The notes under the pieces are model-generated. The model made no database searches, was not told the DNA's origin, and worked only from the letters and a program-made list of their open reading frames with translations. A stretch of DNA of 64,000 nucleotides from CAVXJN01 sp963762165 (GTDB lineage Bacteria > Pseudomonadota > Gammaproteobacteria > JASBUN01), in NCBI GenBank assembly GCA_963762165.1, contig CAVXJN010000003.1, positions 868,001-932,000 of the forward strand, in the 5' to 3' direction. This document shows positions 19,211 through 27,577 of the stretch, piece by piece. Numbering within the stretch: the first letter of the stretch is position 1; the number at the start of each line of letters is the position of its first letter. Position numbers and translations under genes: made by a program.

Positions 19211-19992
19211 GAGCCCTGGGCAGCACCGGGCTGCAAGTCAGCCCACTGGGACTGGGTACGGTCAAGTTGGGCCGCAATGAACAGGTTAAATACCCGCGGC
19301 CGTTCGATCTGCCCTCCGACCACCAGGTGCGCGAACTGCTGGCGCTTGCCCGTGACCTGGGCATCAATCTGCTCGATACCGCGCCCGCGTACGGCAGTGC
19401 CGAAGTGCGCCTCGGCGCATTGCTGCAACGACCCGAAGAGTGGGTCATCGTCAGCAAGGTAGGCGAACATTTCCAGGACGGGCGTTCGAGCTTCGACTTC
19501 CGCGCCGCCAGTACCCGCGCCAGCGTTCAGCGCAGCCTGCAACGCCTGGGGCGGGATGCCCTGGACGTCGTCCTGGTACACTCCGACGGCGACGACCGCC
19601 GCATCATCGAGCAGGAGGCGGTGCTCGACGAACTGGCGCGGATGAAACACGAAGGCTTGATCCGCGCCTACGGCATGTCCACCAAAACCGTCGACGGCGG
19701 ACTCTGGGTGGTCGAGCATTGCGACGTGGTGATGGCAACCTTCAACGCCATCGAAACCGGCGAACTTCCGGTCTTGGAAGCAGCGGCAAAATTGAACAAG
19801 GGTGCCCTGGTGAAAAAAGCGCTGCAAAGCGGCCACGCCGATTCCCGCGCCGGCGGTCCAGGCGTGGCATCGTCGCTGCGCTTCGTATTGGAGCAGCCCG
19901 GCGTCAGCAGTGTGATCGTCGGCACCATCGACCCGGATCATCTGCGCGCCAACGTACATGCGGCGGAGCTGGCCTTGGCGTCGTTGCGATAG
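19201..19992 (+). CDS. Aldo/keto reductase family protein
   Basis: A TIM-barrel NADPH-dependent reductase of about 263 aa. The tetrad is visible as Asp and Tyr in NLLDTAPAYGSAEVR, Lys in VIVSKVGEHF and His in DVVLVHSDGDD. The C-terminal SSVIVGTIDPDHLRANV is the NADP phosphate-binding end. ATG 19201 has GGAGG seven bases upstream, which supports an independent start rather than a fusion with the upstream FAD gene. The gap to waaA is eight bases. The natural substrate is not known, though this pair occurs near LPS genes. Confidence 0.88.
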   Translation: MELRALGSTGLQVSPLGLGTVKLGRNEQVKYPRPFDLPSDHQVRELLALARDLGINLLDTAPAYGSAEVRLGALLQRPEEWVIVSKVGEHFQDGRSSFDFRAASTRASVQRSLQRLGRDALDVVLVHSDGDDRRIIEQEAVLDELARMKHEGLIRAYGMSTKTVDGGLWVVEHCDVVMATFNAIETGELPVLEAAAKLNKGALVKKALQSGHADSRAGGPGVASSLRFVLEQPGVSSVIVGTIDPDHLRANVHAAELALASLR

Positions 19993-20000
19993 GACTGCGC

Positions 20001-21302
20001 GTGCGGACTTTATACAGCATGGCAATTTATCTGCTGGCGCCGTTCGTGTTTCTGCGCCTGGCATGGCGCAGCCTGCGGGCGCCGGATTATCGCAAACGCT
20101 GGTCGGAACGCCTGGCCGTGTATGGCGCCACCAAGCCGAGTACGGTCGATTCCATTTGGCTGCACGCGGTCTCGGTGGGCGAGGTGCAGGCGTCTGTGCC
20201 GCTGGTGCATGCGCTGTTGGAACACTATCCCGGCATGCCGCTGGTGCTGACCACCACCACTCCGACCGGCTCGAAGCGGGTGCAGGATCTGTTCGGCGCC
20301 AGCGTCACCCATGTGTACGTGCCGTACGATCTGCCCGGCGCCGTGAGTCGCTTTTTGCGCCGCTTTCGCCCCCGCCTCGCCGTGATCATGGAAACCGAGA
20401 TCTGGCCCAACCTGTTCGCGGCCTGCGACCACGCCGGGGTGCCGCTGTTGGTGGCCAACGCCCGCCTGTCGCCGCGTTCGGCGCGCGGCTACAGCAAAAT
20501 ACGCGCCTTGATCCGCAATACCTTGAGTCACGTGACCGTGCTCGCCGCCCAGGGCGATCCCGACGCACGTCGTTTCCGGGTGTTGGGCCTGCCTGCGGAA
20601 CGCATCCAGGTTACCGGCAGCATCAAGTTCGAACAGCGTCTGCCGGCGAGCCTGCGCGAACAGGCCGAAGTGCTGCGCGGCATGCTCGGACGCGACCGTC
20701 CGGTGTGGATCGCCGCCTCCACCCACGAAGGCGAAGACGAACAGGTGCTCGATGCCTTCGAGCAGGTGTTGCAGCGACTGCCGCAAACCTTGCTGGTCCT
20801 GGTGCCGCGTCATCCGGAACGCTTCGGGCGGGTGGCGGCCCTGTGCCGAAAACGCGGCTTCGAACTGGCCTCACGCAGTCAACAGGAAATCTGCGAAGAG
20901 CGCACCCAGGTGTACCTGGGCGACACCCTCGGCGAGCTGCCGCTGATGTATTCCGCCTGCGACGTCGCCTTTGTCGGCGGGTCCTTGACCAGCATCGGGG
21001 GTCACAATCTGTTGGAACCGGCGGCCCTCGGGTTGCCGGTGCTGGTCGGTCCGAACGTATTCAATTTTGTCGAGATTACCACCATGCTGGCGGGAGTGGG
21101 CGCCGCCCGCGAAGTGCGCGACAGCAGCGATCTCGCCCGGCATCTGGAACTGCTGTTGCAGGACGCCAACCTGCGCCACGCCATGGGCGAGCAGGGCAAG
21201 CGCCTGGTGGAGGCCAACCGCGGCGCTCTCGAACATCTGTTGCAGATCATCGAAGGCATCCTGCGCGCGAACAGAAACGTCGCGACCAGCCCGGGGCGCT
21301 GA
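20001..21302 (+). CDS. waaA: 3-deoxy-D-manno-octulosonic acid (Kdo) transferase
   Basis: WaaA transfers one or two Kdo residues from CMP-Kdo to lipid IVA, an essential step before late acylation and heptose addition. Landmarks are an N-terminal membrane helix followed by APDYRKRWSERL, WLHAVSVGEVQASVPL with the catalytic Glu, METEIWPNLFAAC, and the C-terminal VGGSLTSIGGHNLLEPAALG. The start is GTG 20001 (MRTLYSMAIYLL), with AGGA a few bases upstream and family-like N-terminal length. The ATG at 20019 would be six residues shorter. The open frame extending back to 19440 is a shadow of the reductase. Confidence 0.95.
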   Translation: MRTLYSMAIYLLAPFVFLRLAWRSLRAPDYRKRWSERLAVYGATKPSTVDSIWLHAVSVGEVQASVPLVHALLEHYPGMPLVLTTTTPTGSKRVQDLFGASVTHVYVPYDLPGAVSRFLRRFRPRLAVIMETEIWPNLFAACDHAGVPLLVANARLSPRSARGYSKIRALIRNTLSHVTVLAAQGDPDARRFRVLGLPAERIQVTGSIKFEQRLPASLREQAEVLRGMLGRDRPVWIAASTHEGEDEQVLDAFEQVLQRLPQTLLVLVPRHPERFGRVAALCRKRGFELASRSQQEICEERTQVYLGDTLGELPLMYSACDVAFVGGSLTSIGGHNLLEPAALGLPVLVGPNVFNFVEITTMLAGVGAAREVRDSSDLARHLELLLQDANLRHAMGEQGKRLVEANRGALEHLLQIIEGILRANRNVATSPGR

Positions 21303-21333
21303 CGCGACCGCCGCACGTTGGCCGGGTCAATCG

Positions 21334-21368
21334 GTAGGTCGGGTCAAACGCGAAGCGCGGACCCGACA
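21334..21368. repeat. REP-like intergenic palindrome 4
   Basis: GTAGGTCGGGTC...GACCCGACA between the converging waaA and hemerythrin genes, only five bases before the hemerythrin stop. It has the same layout as the copies at 14229 and 24973. Confidence 0.8.
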
Positions 21369-21373
21369 ATGCA

Positions 21374-21907
21374 TTACCGGTCGTCCGACGATCTCGGCTG
21401 GCGCCGGTCCTGCATCGCGCGACCAATGTTCTTCAAATCGTCGCTGCTCAACAGGTCCTGCGCCCGGTCGAAAAATTCGTCCTCTTCCTTTTGAATGTGC
21501 TCCTGATACAGCGCGCAGAATTGCTCCACCAGCGCCGCGAACTGTTTCGTGTCGCCGATATTGCGCGGATCGACCAGCATCGGGCCGAGATCATTCCATG
21601 CCGCGTCGATACGCTCATGGTCCTGGTGCAGGCCGTGCACCAGATCCGCCATCGTCGTCGAGGTGCGCGCCACCCGCGGGAAAATATCCTGCTCCTCATC
21701 TTCGTGGTGCAATTGCGCCGCGGTGGAAAAATATCGGTGCGCCTTGCGCGCCGCCTTCATCGCTTCGTCGTCGACACCGCTGTGCTTGAGATGCTCAGCG
21801 AGCCGCTGCATCAATTCGCAGTGGCCAAGCATGCGTTGATGACAGGCGCGGATCAGGCCCAGCGGGTCGCTGAAATCGGGTGCCGGTTTGGGAAACGGAT
21901 GGTTCAT
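21374..21907 (-). CDS. Hemerythrin HHE-domain protein
   Basis: A 177-aa four-helix protein that probably carries a di-iron site for O2, NO or iron handling. Candidate ligands are His in LIRACHQRMLGHCE, HHEDEEQDIF, HGLHQDHERID and the C-terminal EHIQKEEDEFF. The H...HxxxE...H...HxxxE spacing fits the HHE cation-binding family. It stands alone on the minus strand, upstream-separated from tolC by a hairpin. A family role in nitrosative or oxidative stress sensing is known, but the substrate here is not shown. Confidence 0.9.
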   Translation of the reverse strand: MNHPFPKPAPDFSDPLGLIRACHQRMLGHCELMQRLAEHLKHSGVDDEAMKAARKAHRYFSTAAQLHHEDEEQDIFPRVARTSTTMADLVHGLHQDHERIDAAWNDLGPMLVDPRNIGDTKQFAALVEQFCALYQEHIQKEEDEFFDRAQDLLSSDDLKNIGRAMQDRRQPRSSDDR

Positions 21908-21978
21908 GGGCAGACTCCGGACTTCTGGATTGACTGCGCAGTGGCCGACAAATGCCGCTCCGCCAGGTCAGACTGTGT

Positions 21979-22004
21979 ACGGCCGGGCAACACTGCCCGG
22001 CCGT
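21979..22004 (-). terminator. Hairpin after tolC, possible terminator
   Basis: A perfect 11-bp stem ACGGCCGGGCA / TGCCCGGCCGT with an ACAC loop lies eight bases past the tolC stop. There is no T run on the minus strand, so intrinsic termination is not certain. Confidence 0.55.
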
Positions 22005-22011
22005 GCGCGTC

Positions 22012-23329
22012 TCAGTCGTTCACCAGCCAGCGGTTGACTTCTTGCAGATCGTCGGTCGACAGGGTGCCGGCCGCCTGTTTGAGGCTCAACATGTTGGTGA
22101 TGTAGTTGTAGCGCGCCTGGGCGTAGTCCCGTTGCGACTGGAACAGATCCCGTTGCGCCAACAACACATCGACAATGGTGCGCGTACCGACATCGTAGCC
22201 CGCCTGGGTCGCTTCCAATGCGCTGTTGGCGGATTTGATCGACTGCCGCAACGCTTTCACCTGGCTGATGGCGGTTTCAACGCCACGGTAGGCATCGCGG
22301 GTCTGGCGCAGTGCCGAGCGACGCTGGGTATCGAGCTGCTCCTGCTGCTGATTCAACAGGTAGGCCGCTTGCTGCGTGCGCGCGTTGATGCCGCCGCCCT
22401 GGTAGATCGGCACGTTGAGTTCGAGACCGACCGAAGTATCGTACCGCTTCACACCGAAGATGCCGCCGATCTGGCTGTCGGTGTAACCGTGGCTGGCGGT
22501 GGCATCCAGGGTCGGATAATGGCCGGCGCGCTGCAGATCCACTTCCTGGCGGGCGACATCCACCGCGTACTCGGCCGCTTGCACCGCCAGGTTCTGCTGC
22601 ATCGCCACTTCGGTCCAGGCCGTCATGTCCGACGGCACCGGCAGCACCAGTGGCGTTTTCGGTGATAACGAAGCCAGGTCTTCGTGGTATTCGCCGGTCA
22701 GTTCCCGCAGCGACTCGCGGGCATTGGCGAGTTGGTTCTCGGCGGAAATCTCGGCCGCCACCGCCGCGTCATAGGCCGCCTGGGTCTGATTGACGTCGGT
22801 GATGGCGATCATGCCGACCTCGAAACGCTTGTTGGACTGTTCCAACTGCCGCGATGTAGCCGCTTTTTCCGATTGCGCATATTCCAATTCGGCGCGGGCC
22901 GCGAGCACGTTGAAATACCCCTGCGCCGCGCGCAGCGCCAGACTCTGGCGCGCACTTTCATATTGCGCATTGGCCTGGGCGATATTGGCGTCCGCCTGTT
23001 TCAGTGCCACGGAGCGCTCGCGGTTGTATAGCGGCTGGCGCAGGTTCAGGGAGATGGACTTGTCGTTGGCATAGTTGACGCCGCCGTTCCGGTCTGGCTG
23101 TCGTAACGGTGGCGCTCGGCGCCGGCGCCGAGGCCGACGTTGGGCAGCAATGCCGGCCTTGGCCTGGGGGCGCAGCGTCTGGGTGGCCTGGTAGGCGGCC
23201 AGCGCGGCCTTGATCTGCGGATCGCTTTGCTGCGCTTCGCGATAGACGTCCATCAAGTCCGCCGACCACGCCGGTCGATGTCGCCAATGCCAGTGCGGGC
23301 GCGAGGATCATCAAGTACTTGAGCTTCAT
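22012..23329 (-). CDS. tolC: TolC-family outer-membrane efflux channel, N-terminal frameshifts
   Basis: This trimeric outer-membrane/periplasmic channel serves type I secretion and RND efflux. The start is at 23329 (MKLKYLMILAPALALATS, a signal peptide), with AAGGAG upstream. After about 23270 the frame changes to MDVYREAQQSDPQIKAALAA. Between about 23155 and 23090 it must change twice more: the third frame there reads PNVGLGAGAERHRYDSQ while the long frame reads an Arg-rich nonsense stretch. From NYANDKSISLNLRQPLYNRE on, it is a clean TolC, with two OEP repeats and VGTRTIVDVLLAQRDLFQSQ. Several single-base errors or mutations sit in the first 250 bases. It is followed upstream by rhodanese and pcm, a common gammaproteobacterial order. 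Confidence 0.88.
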
Positions 23330-23347
23330 GGCGCTCCTTCGGAACGA

Positions 23348-23665
23348 TTAATAGGTCGGCATCTGCGGGTCCACGTCACGGGCCCAGGCAGCAACGCCAC
23401 CGTCGAGGTTGATCACGTTGGTGAATCCAGCCTGCTCCAGGTAGAACGCCACCTGGCGGCTGCGTATTCCATGATGACAAATGACCACCGTTTCCTGTTC
23501 GGGATCGAGTCCCGGGACGGCCTGGGGAATGCCGCGCATCGGCACCAAGCGCGAACCGTCGATGGCGCACACTTGGTATTCCCAGGGCTCACGCACGTCC
23601 AGCAGCAACGGGCTGGCGCCGCCGTCCAGATGCTCTTTGAGTTGTCTGGGGCTAAAGTGGCGCAT
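23348..23665 (-). CDS. Rhodanese-domain sulfurtransferase (single domain)
   Basis: A 105-aa single rhodanese domain. LLLDVREPWEYQVCAIDGS is the CH2A-like motif and VVICHHGIRSRQVAFYL holds the active-site Cys (residue ~63) in a six-residue loop, so sulfur transfer chemistry is possible. LDGGVAAWARDVDP is the typical end. It lies between pcm and tolC on one strand with gaps of 18 bp on both sides, which suggests a pcm-rhodanese-tolC operon. No partner protein is evident. Confidence 0.93.
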   Translation of the reverse strand: MRHFSPRQLKEHLDGGASPLLLDVREPWEYQVCAIDGSRLVPMRGIPQAVPGLDPEQETVVICHHGIRSRQVAFYLEQAGFTNVINLDGGVAAWARDVDPQMPTY

Positions 23666-23683
23666 GCCACATCCGTAGTCAGC

Positions 23684-24346
23684 TTAGAACACGAAGTGCT
23701 GGGGGCGCTGCACGCCCTCCAACAAGGGAAGCTTGGTGTCGAACAGACTTTCGCTGCTCCATTCCTGTTCGCCCAGGCGGGTAATCAGCATCGCTTCCAT
23801 GATCGGCGCCTCGCCCACCACTACGAACAGCCGGCCGCCAACCTTGAGTTGGCGCTTGTAGGCCTCGGGCAGTTCCGGACAGGAGCCGGTCAGGGCAATG
23901 GCATCGAAGGGCGGGTCCTGATCCCAGCCCTGGGCGCATTCGCCGATACAGAAGGTCACGTTGCCGATGCCCAGCTCCTTGAGGCGGGCCTGGGCCGCGG
24001 CGCTCAGCGCTTCGCTGCGCTCCACGGTCACCACCTTGTCGGCCAGCTTCGCCAGACAGGCGGTGAGATAGCCGCTGCCGGTGCCGATCTCCAGCACCCG
24101 GTCGGTCGGCTTCAGGCCCAGTGCCTGCAGCAGCCGGCCTTCGAGCTTGGGCTCCATCATCACCTGGCCCTCGCCGATGGGAATCTGGACATCGGCAAAC
24201 GCCAGGCTGCGATACTGCCCGGGTACGAACTGCTCCCGCGGCACGGCGCTCATCACGTCCAGCACGCGCTGATCCAGCACTTCCCAGGTACGCACCTGCT
24301 GCTCGATCATGTTGAATCGTGCCTGTTCGACGTTCAAATCGCTCAT
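23684..24346 (-). CDS. pcm: Protein-L-isoaspartate O-methyltransferase-family protein
   Basis: This class I SAM-dependent methyltransferase of 220 aa probably repairs isoaspartyl residues in aged proteins. The SAM motif I is RVLEIGTGSGYLTACLA, preceded by the family block FVPGQYRSLAFADVQIPIGEGQVM. The post-I acidic residue is in VVTVERSEAL. The Ser/Thr that follows the first landmark block in classical Pcm is not obvious, and this subgroup (linked to tolC) may not be a true repair enzyme. It is the first gene of the pcm-rhodanese-tolC run. Confidence 0.85.
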   Translation of the reverse strand: MSDLNVEQARFNMIEQQVRTWEVLDQRVLDVMSAVPREQFVPGQYRSLAFADVQIPIGEGQVMMEPKLEGRLLQALGLKPTDRVLEIGTGSGYLTACLAKLADKVVTVERSEALSAAAQARLKELGIGNVTFCIGECAQGWDQDPPFDAIALTGSCPELPEAYKRQLKVGGRLFVVVGEAPIMEAMLITRLGEQEWSSESLFDTKLPLLEGVQRPQHFVF

Positions 24347-24518
24347 GCCGGTACCTTTCGCTTGACGTGCCTATTAAAGGAATCAGATGCGGGTTGGTTA
24401 GGGTAAGGGGTTTGCAGATTCCGGGCAACTGGGGGCGCCTGCCGGGCGGCCCCGGGGGGCAGATCCGGCAACGGTGCGGGGCATGGGCGCAGGTTTCCGT
24501 AGGGCGCGCTGCGGCAAA

Positions 24519-24833
24519 TTACGAAGGTTCCCGTACGTCGATGCTCGAGGGCGATGGCACCAGTAAATTCTGCGCGCATCCGACCGGGTAGCCGTAAAAA
24601 TCCCGCACGTAGCTGTACACGGTGCGACCTTGCCGCCGCAACCGCCGATCCACTGTTTCCAGCGCGCTTTGGGCAGCCCGGGCCGCAAGCGAGGGTTCCT
24701 GGTTGCTGACAAACCGCCGGCCGTCGGCGTGGAACCCGGCGTCGAGCAGCGCCGCCCGCAGCACTTCCCAGGCGCCGTGTACTTCGGTTTGGGGCAGAAC
24801 ATAGTTCAGATCGAGTTCCACCACGTAGCGCAT
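24519..24833 (-). CDS. Conserved hypothetical protein, about 104 aa
   Basis: The start at 24833 (MRYVVELDLNYVLPQTEVHG) has AGGAGG 8-9 bases upstream, which is a strong site. The open frame extends to 25040 but that part is intergenic. The protein is soluble and mixed alpha/beta (GAWEVLRAALLDAGFHADGR, AAQSALETVDRRLRRQG, TVYSYVRDFYGYPVGCAQNL). I do not recognise the family. It is monocistronic between pcm and the thiC leader. Confidence 0.65.
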   Translation of the reverse strand: MRYVVELDLNYVLPQTEVHGAWEVLRAALLDAGFHADGRRFVSNQEPSLAARAAQSALETVDRRLRRQGRTVYSYVRDFYGYPVGCAQNLLVPSPSSIDVREPS

Positions 24834-24972
24834 GTGCGTTCCTCCTGTGTCATTTTGCCGATACGCTAACGCTCCGACCTGAAATGATCCTGAAAAGCCG
24901 CCTTCTCCCACGCCCAGCGCGCCCGAAGAGCGACGGAGCAGCGAATCGGGCGCGCCGTCGGCAAAGTCCTCC

Positions 24973-25008
24973 GTAGGTCGGGCTAAAGCCGCAGGCCGAA
25001 CCCGACAA
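24973..25008. repeat. REP-like intergenic palindrome 5 (variant centre)
   Basis: GTAGGTCGGGCTAAAGCC...GAACCCGACAA. The ends match the other copies but the centre is GCCGCAGGC instead of CGCG-rich sequence. It lies ~120 bp upstream of the TPP riboswitch. Confidence 0.75.
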
Positions 25009-25129
25009 CCCCCACAACCCGCCATCAGCCACCCCCACACCCCGCAAACCTAACCCCCCCGAAAATCCCGCCCTTTCCAGCGCCCACCTTGCAAACCCGA
25101 GCGGCTTCATATAGCTTTTCCAAACGCGA

Positions 25130-25239
25130 CAGCTGGGGGTGCCCACCCACCGCATGAGCCGGTGAAGGCGGGCTGAGAGCACACCCTTGGAACCTGATCC
25201 GGCGGAGCCCGCAGCTCCCAACCGGCGTAGGGAAAGCTG
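25130..25239 (+). promoter_or_regulatory. TPP riboswitch (THI element) of thiC
   Basis: The thi-box core is clear: GGGTGCC at the 5' side, GCGGGCTGAGAGCACACCC, then CTTGGAACCTGATCCGG and GGCGTAGGGAAAGCTG. P1 can pair CAGCT (25130-25134) with AGCTG (25235-25239). It lies ~100 bp before the thiC start. By family precedent thiamine pyrophosphate binding would reduce thiC expression, in gammaproteobacteria usually by hiding the ribosome site. Confidence 0.93.
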
Positions 25240-25340
25240 GGTTACTCCGATCTTCGAAGTGCACCCTCCCAGGGTTCAAGAGCCCTCCCGCTGTTCCCCG
25301 AATGCACGCATCCGCCAGGAAAAGGCGGGAGGACCCGACC

Positions 25341-27231
25341 ATGAGCGCCATCCCCGAGGATTTCATCCCAAAACGGCCAAGCTGTCCGAGGAAGTCACCC
25401 GGCCGTTTCCGCAATCGAAAAAGATCTTTATCGAAGGCAGCCGCCCCGACCTGCGCGTGCCCATGCGCGAGATCGAGCAATCGCCCACGCCCGCGGAAAT
25501 GGGCGAAGAGTTCAACCCGCCGATCACGGTCTACGACACCTCCGGGCCCTACACCGATCCCAGCGTCAAGATCGACCTGCTCGCCGGTCTCGCACCGCTG
25601 CGCGAAGCGCTGGATTGCCGAGCGCAACGACACCGAGCAACTGGACGGCCCCACGCTCCGAATACGGCCGTCAACGCCAGGACGATCCCAAGCTGGCCCA
25701 TCTGCGCTTCGAGCACATCCGCAAGCCGCGCCGGGCAAAGGCCGGCGCCAACGTCACCCAGATGCACTACGCCAAGCAGGGCATCATCACGCCGGAGATG
25801 GAGTTCATCGCCATCCGCGAGAACCTGCGCCTGCAGGAACTGCGCAACGATCCGCGTTACGCCAAACTGCTGCGCCAGCATCAAGGCCAGTCCTTCGGCG
25901 CCAGCATCCCGAATGAGATCACGCCCGAGTTCGTGCGCGACGAAGTCGCCCGCGGCCGGGCCATCATCCCCGCCAACATCAATCACCCGGAACTGGAGCC
26001 GATGATCATCGGCCGCAACTTCCTGGTGAAGATCAACACCAACATCGGCAACTCGGCGGTGACCTCTTCCATCGAAGAGGAAGTGGAGAAAATGGTGTGG
26101 TCGGCGCGCTGGGGCGGCGACACCCTGATGGATCTGTCCACCGGCAAGAACATCCACGAAACCCGCGAATGGATTCTGCGCAACGCGCCCATGCCCATCG
26201 GCACCGTGCCCATCTACCAGGCGCTGGAAAAAGTCGACGGCAAAGCCGAAGACCTCACCTGGGAGATCTTCCGCGACACCCTGATCGAACAGGCCGAGCA
26301 GGGCGTGGACTACTTCACCATCCACGCCGGCGTGCGCCTGGCCTACGTGCCCATGACCGCCGACCGGGTCACCGGCATCGTCTCCCGCGGCGGCTCCATC
26401 ATGGCCAAGTGGTGCCTGGCCCATCATGAGGAAAGCTTCCTCTACACCCACTTCGAAGACATCTGCGAAATCATGAAGGCCTACGATGTCTCCTTCAGCC
26501 TCGGCGACGGCCTGCGCCCCGGCTCGCTGGCCGATGCCAACGACCGCGCCCAGTTCGCCGAGCTGGAAACCCTGGGCGAACTGACCAAGATCGCCTGGGA
26601 ACACGACTGCCAGGTGATGATCGAAGGCCCCGGCCACGTGCCCCTGCACATGGTCAAGGAGAACGTCGACAAGGAACTGGAAGACTGCTACGAGGCGCCG
26701 TTCTATACCTTAGGCCCGCTGGTCACCGACATCGCGCCCGGCTACGACCACATCACCTCCGGCATCGGCGCCGCCAACATCGGCTGGTACGGCACCGCCA
26801 TGCTCTGCTACGTCACGCCCAAGGAACATCTGGGCCTGCCCAACAAGCAGGACGTGCGCGACGGCATCATCACCTACAAAATCGCCGCCCACGCCGCCGA
26901 TCTCGCCAAAGGCCACCCCGGCGCCCAACTGCGCGACAACGCCTTATCCAAGGCGCGGTTCGAATTCCGCTGGGCGGATCAGTTCAACCTGGGCCTGGAT
27001 CCCGAAAAGGCGAAGGAATTCCACGACGAAACCCTGCCGAAGGATGCGCATAAGGTGGCGCATTTCTGCTCCATGTGCGGCCCGAATTTCTGTTCCATGA
27101 AGATTACGCAGGACGTGCGGGAGTACGCGGCGAAGCAGGGTATGGAAGTGGAAGTGGCGTTGGAGAAGGGGATGAAGGAGAAGGCGGAGGAGTTTCGGAA
27201 GGGTGGGGTGGAGATTTATAAGAAGGCGTAG
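25341..27231 (+). CDS. thiC: Phosphomethylpyrimidine synthase ThiC, three N-terminal frameshifts
   Basis: This radical-SAM [4Fe-4S] enzyme converts aminoimidazole ribotide to HMP-phosphate in thiamine synthesis. It starts at 25341 (MSAIPEDFIPK) after GGGAGG. Frame changes are needed near 25370 (a C missing in ATCCCAAAACGG), near 25605 (before WIAERNDTEQLDGPT) and near 25660 (before SEYGRQRQDDPKLAHLRFEH). After that the frame is clean to the C-terminal cluster motif CSMCGPNFC. The total of about 630 aa equals E. coli ThiC. Since thiC is essential for thiamine prototrophy and the riboswitch is intact, sequence error is a likely cause. A terminator follows at 27258. Confidence 0.92.
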
Positions 27232-27257
27232 TTTTTCGCTCAACTTTGAAATGACGA

Positions 27258-27282
27258 AAAGCCCGCTGATGCGGGCTTTTTT
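27258..27282 (+). terminator. Rho-independent terminator of thiC
   Basis: Stem AAAGCCCGC / GCGGGCTTT with loop TGAT and six T, starting 26 bases after the thiC stop. Confidence 0.93.
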
Positions 27283-27577
27283 GTTTTGGCTTGTGGTTGT
27301 TTGTATGACGTAGGGCATGGCGCGTCGCAGTTTGATTGAATTTCTGCGGGGAAGGCGGTATTTTCTGCGAAAACAAAAAAGAGGGTTTATCGCCTAAGCG
27401 CGGCTGTACGTCCTAAAGAATTGCGAGCGTCCAATACATCTCATCTACTCGAATTCATAGCGAGTGGAGAAGAGTGTGATCCTTCTAAAAACATAAAGGA
27501 GCAATTCGTCGTTTTTTAAAGTGACCACCTACGTGCCACATACTGAGGCGGTATCAAAAACCAAAATTGGATCGTAG
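27283..27577. other. Intergenic boundary between core genome and ParA-SIR2 island
   Basis: About 295 bp without a convincing gene. Base composition drops from GC-rich to roughly even after about 27380. The region presumably carries the promoter of the ParA-SIR2 operon, but I see no clear -35/-10 pair, tRNA or direct-repeat att site. Confidence 0.5.
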
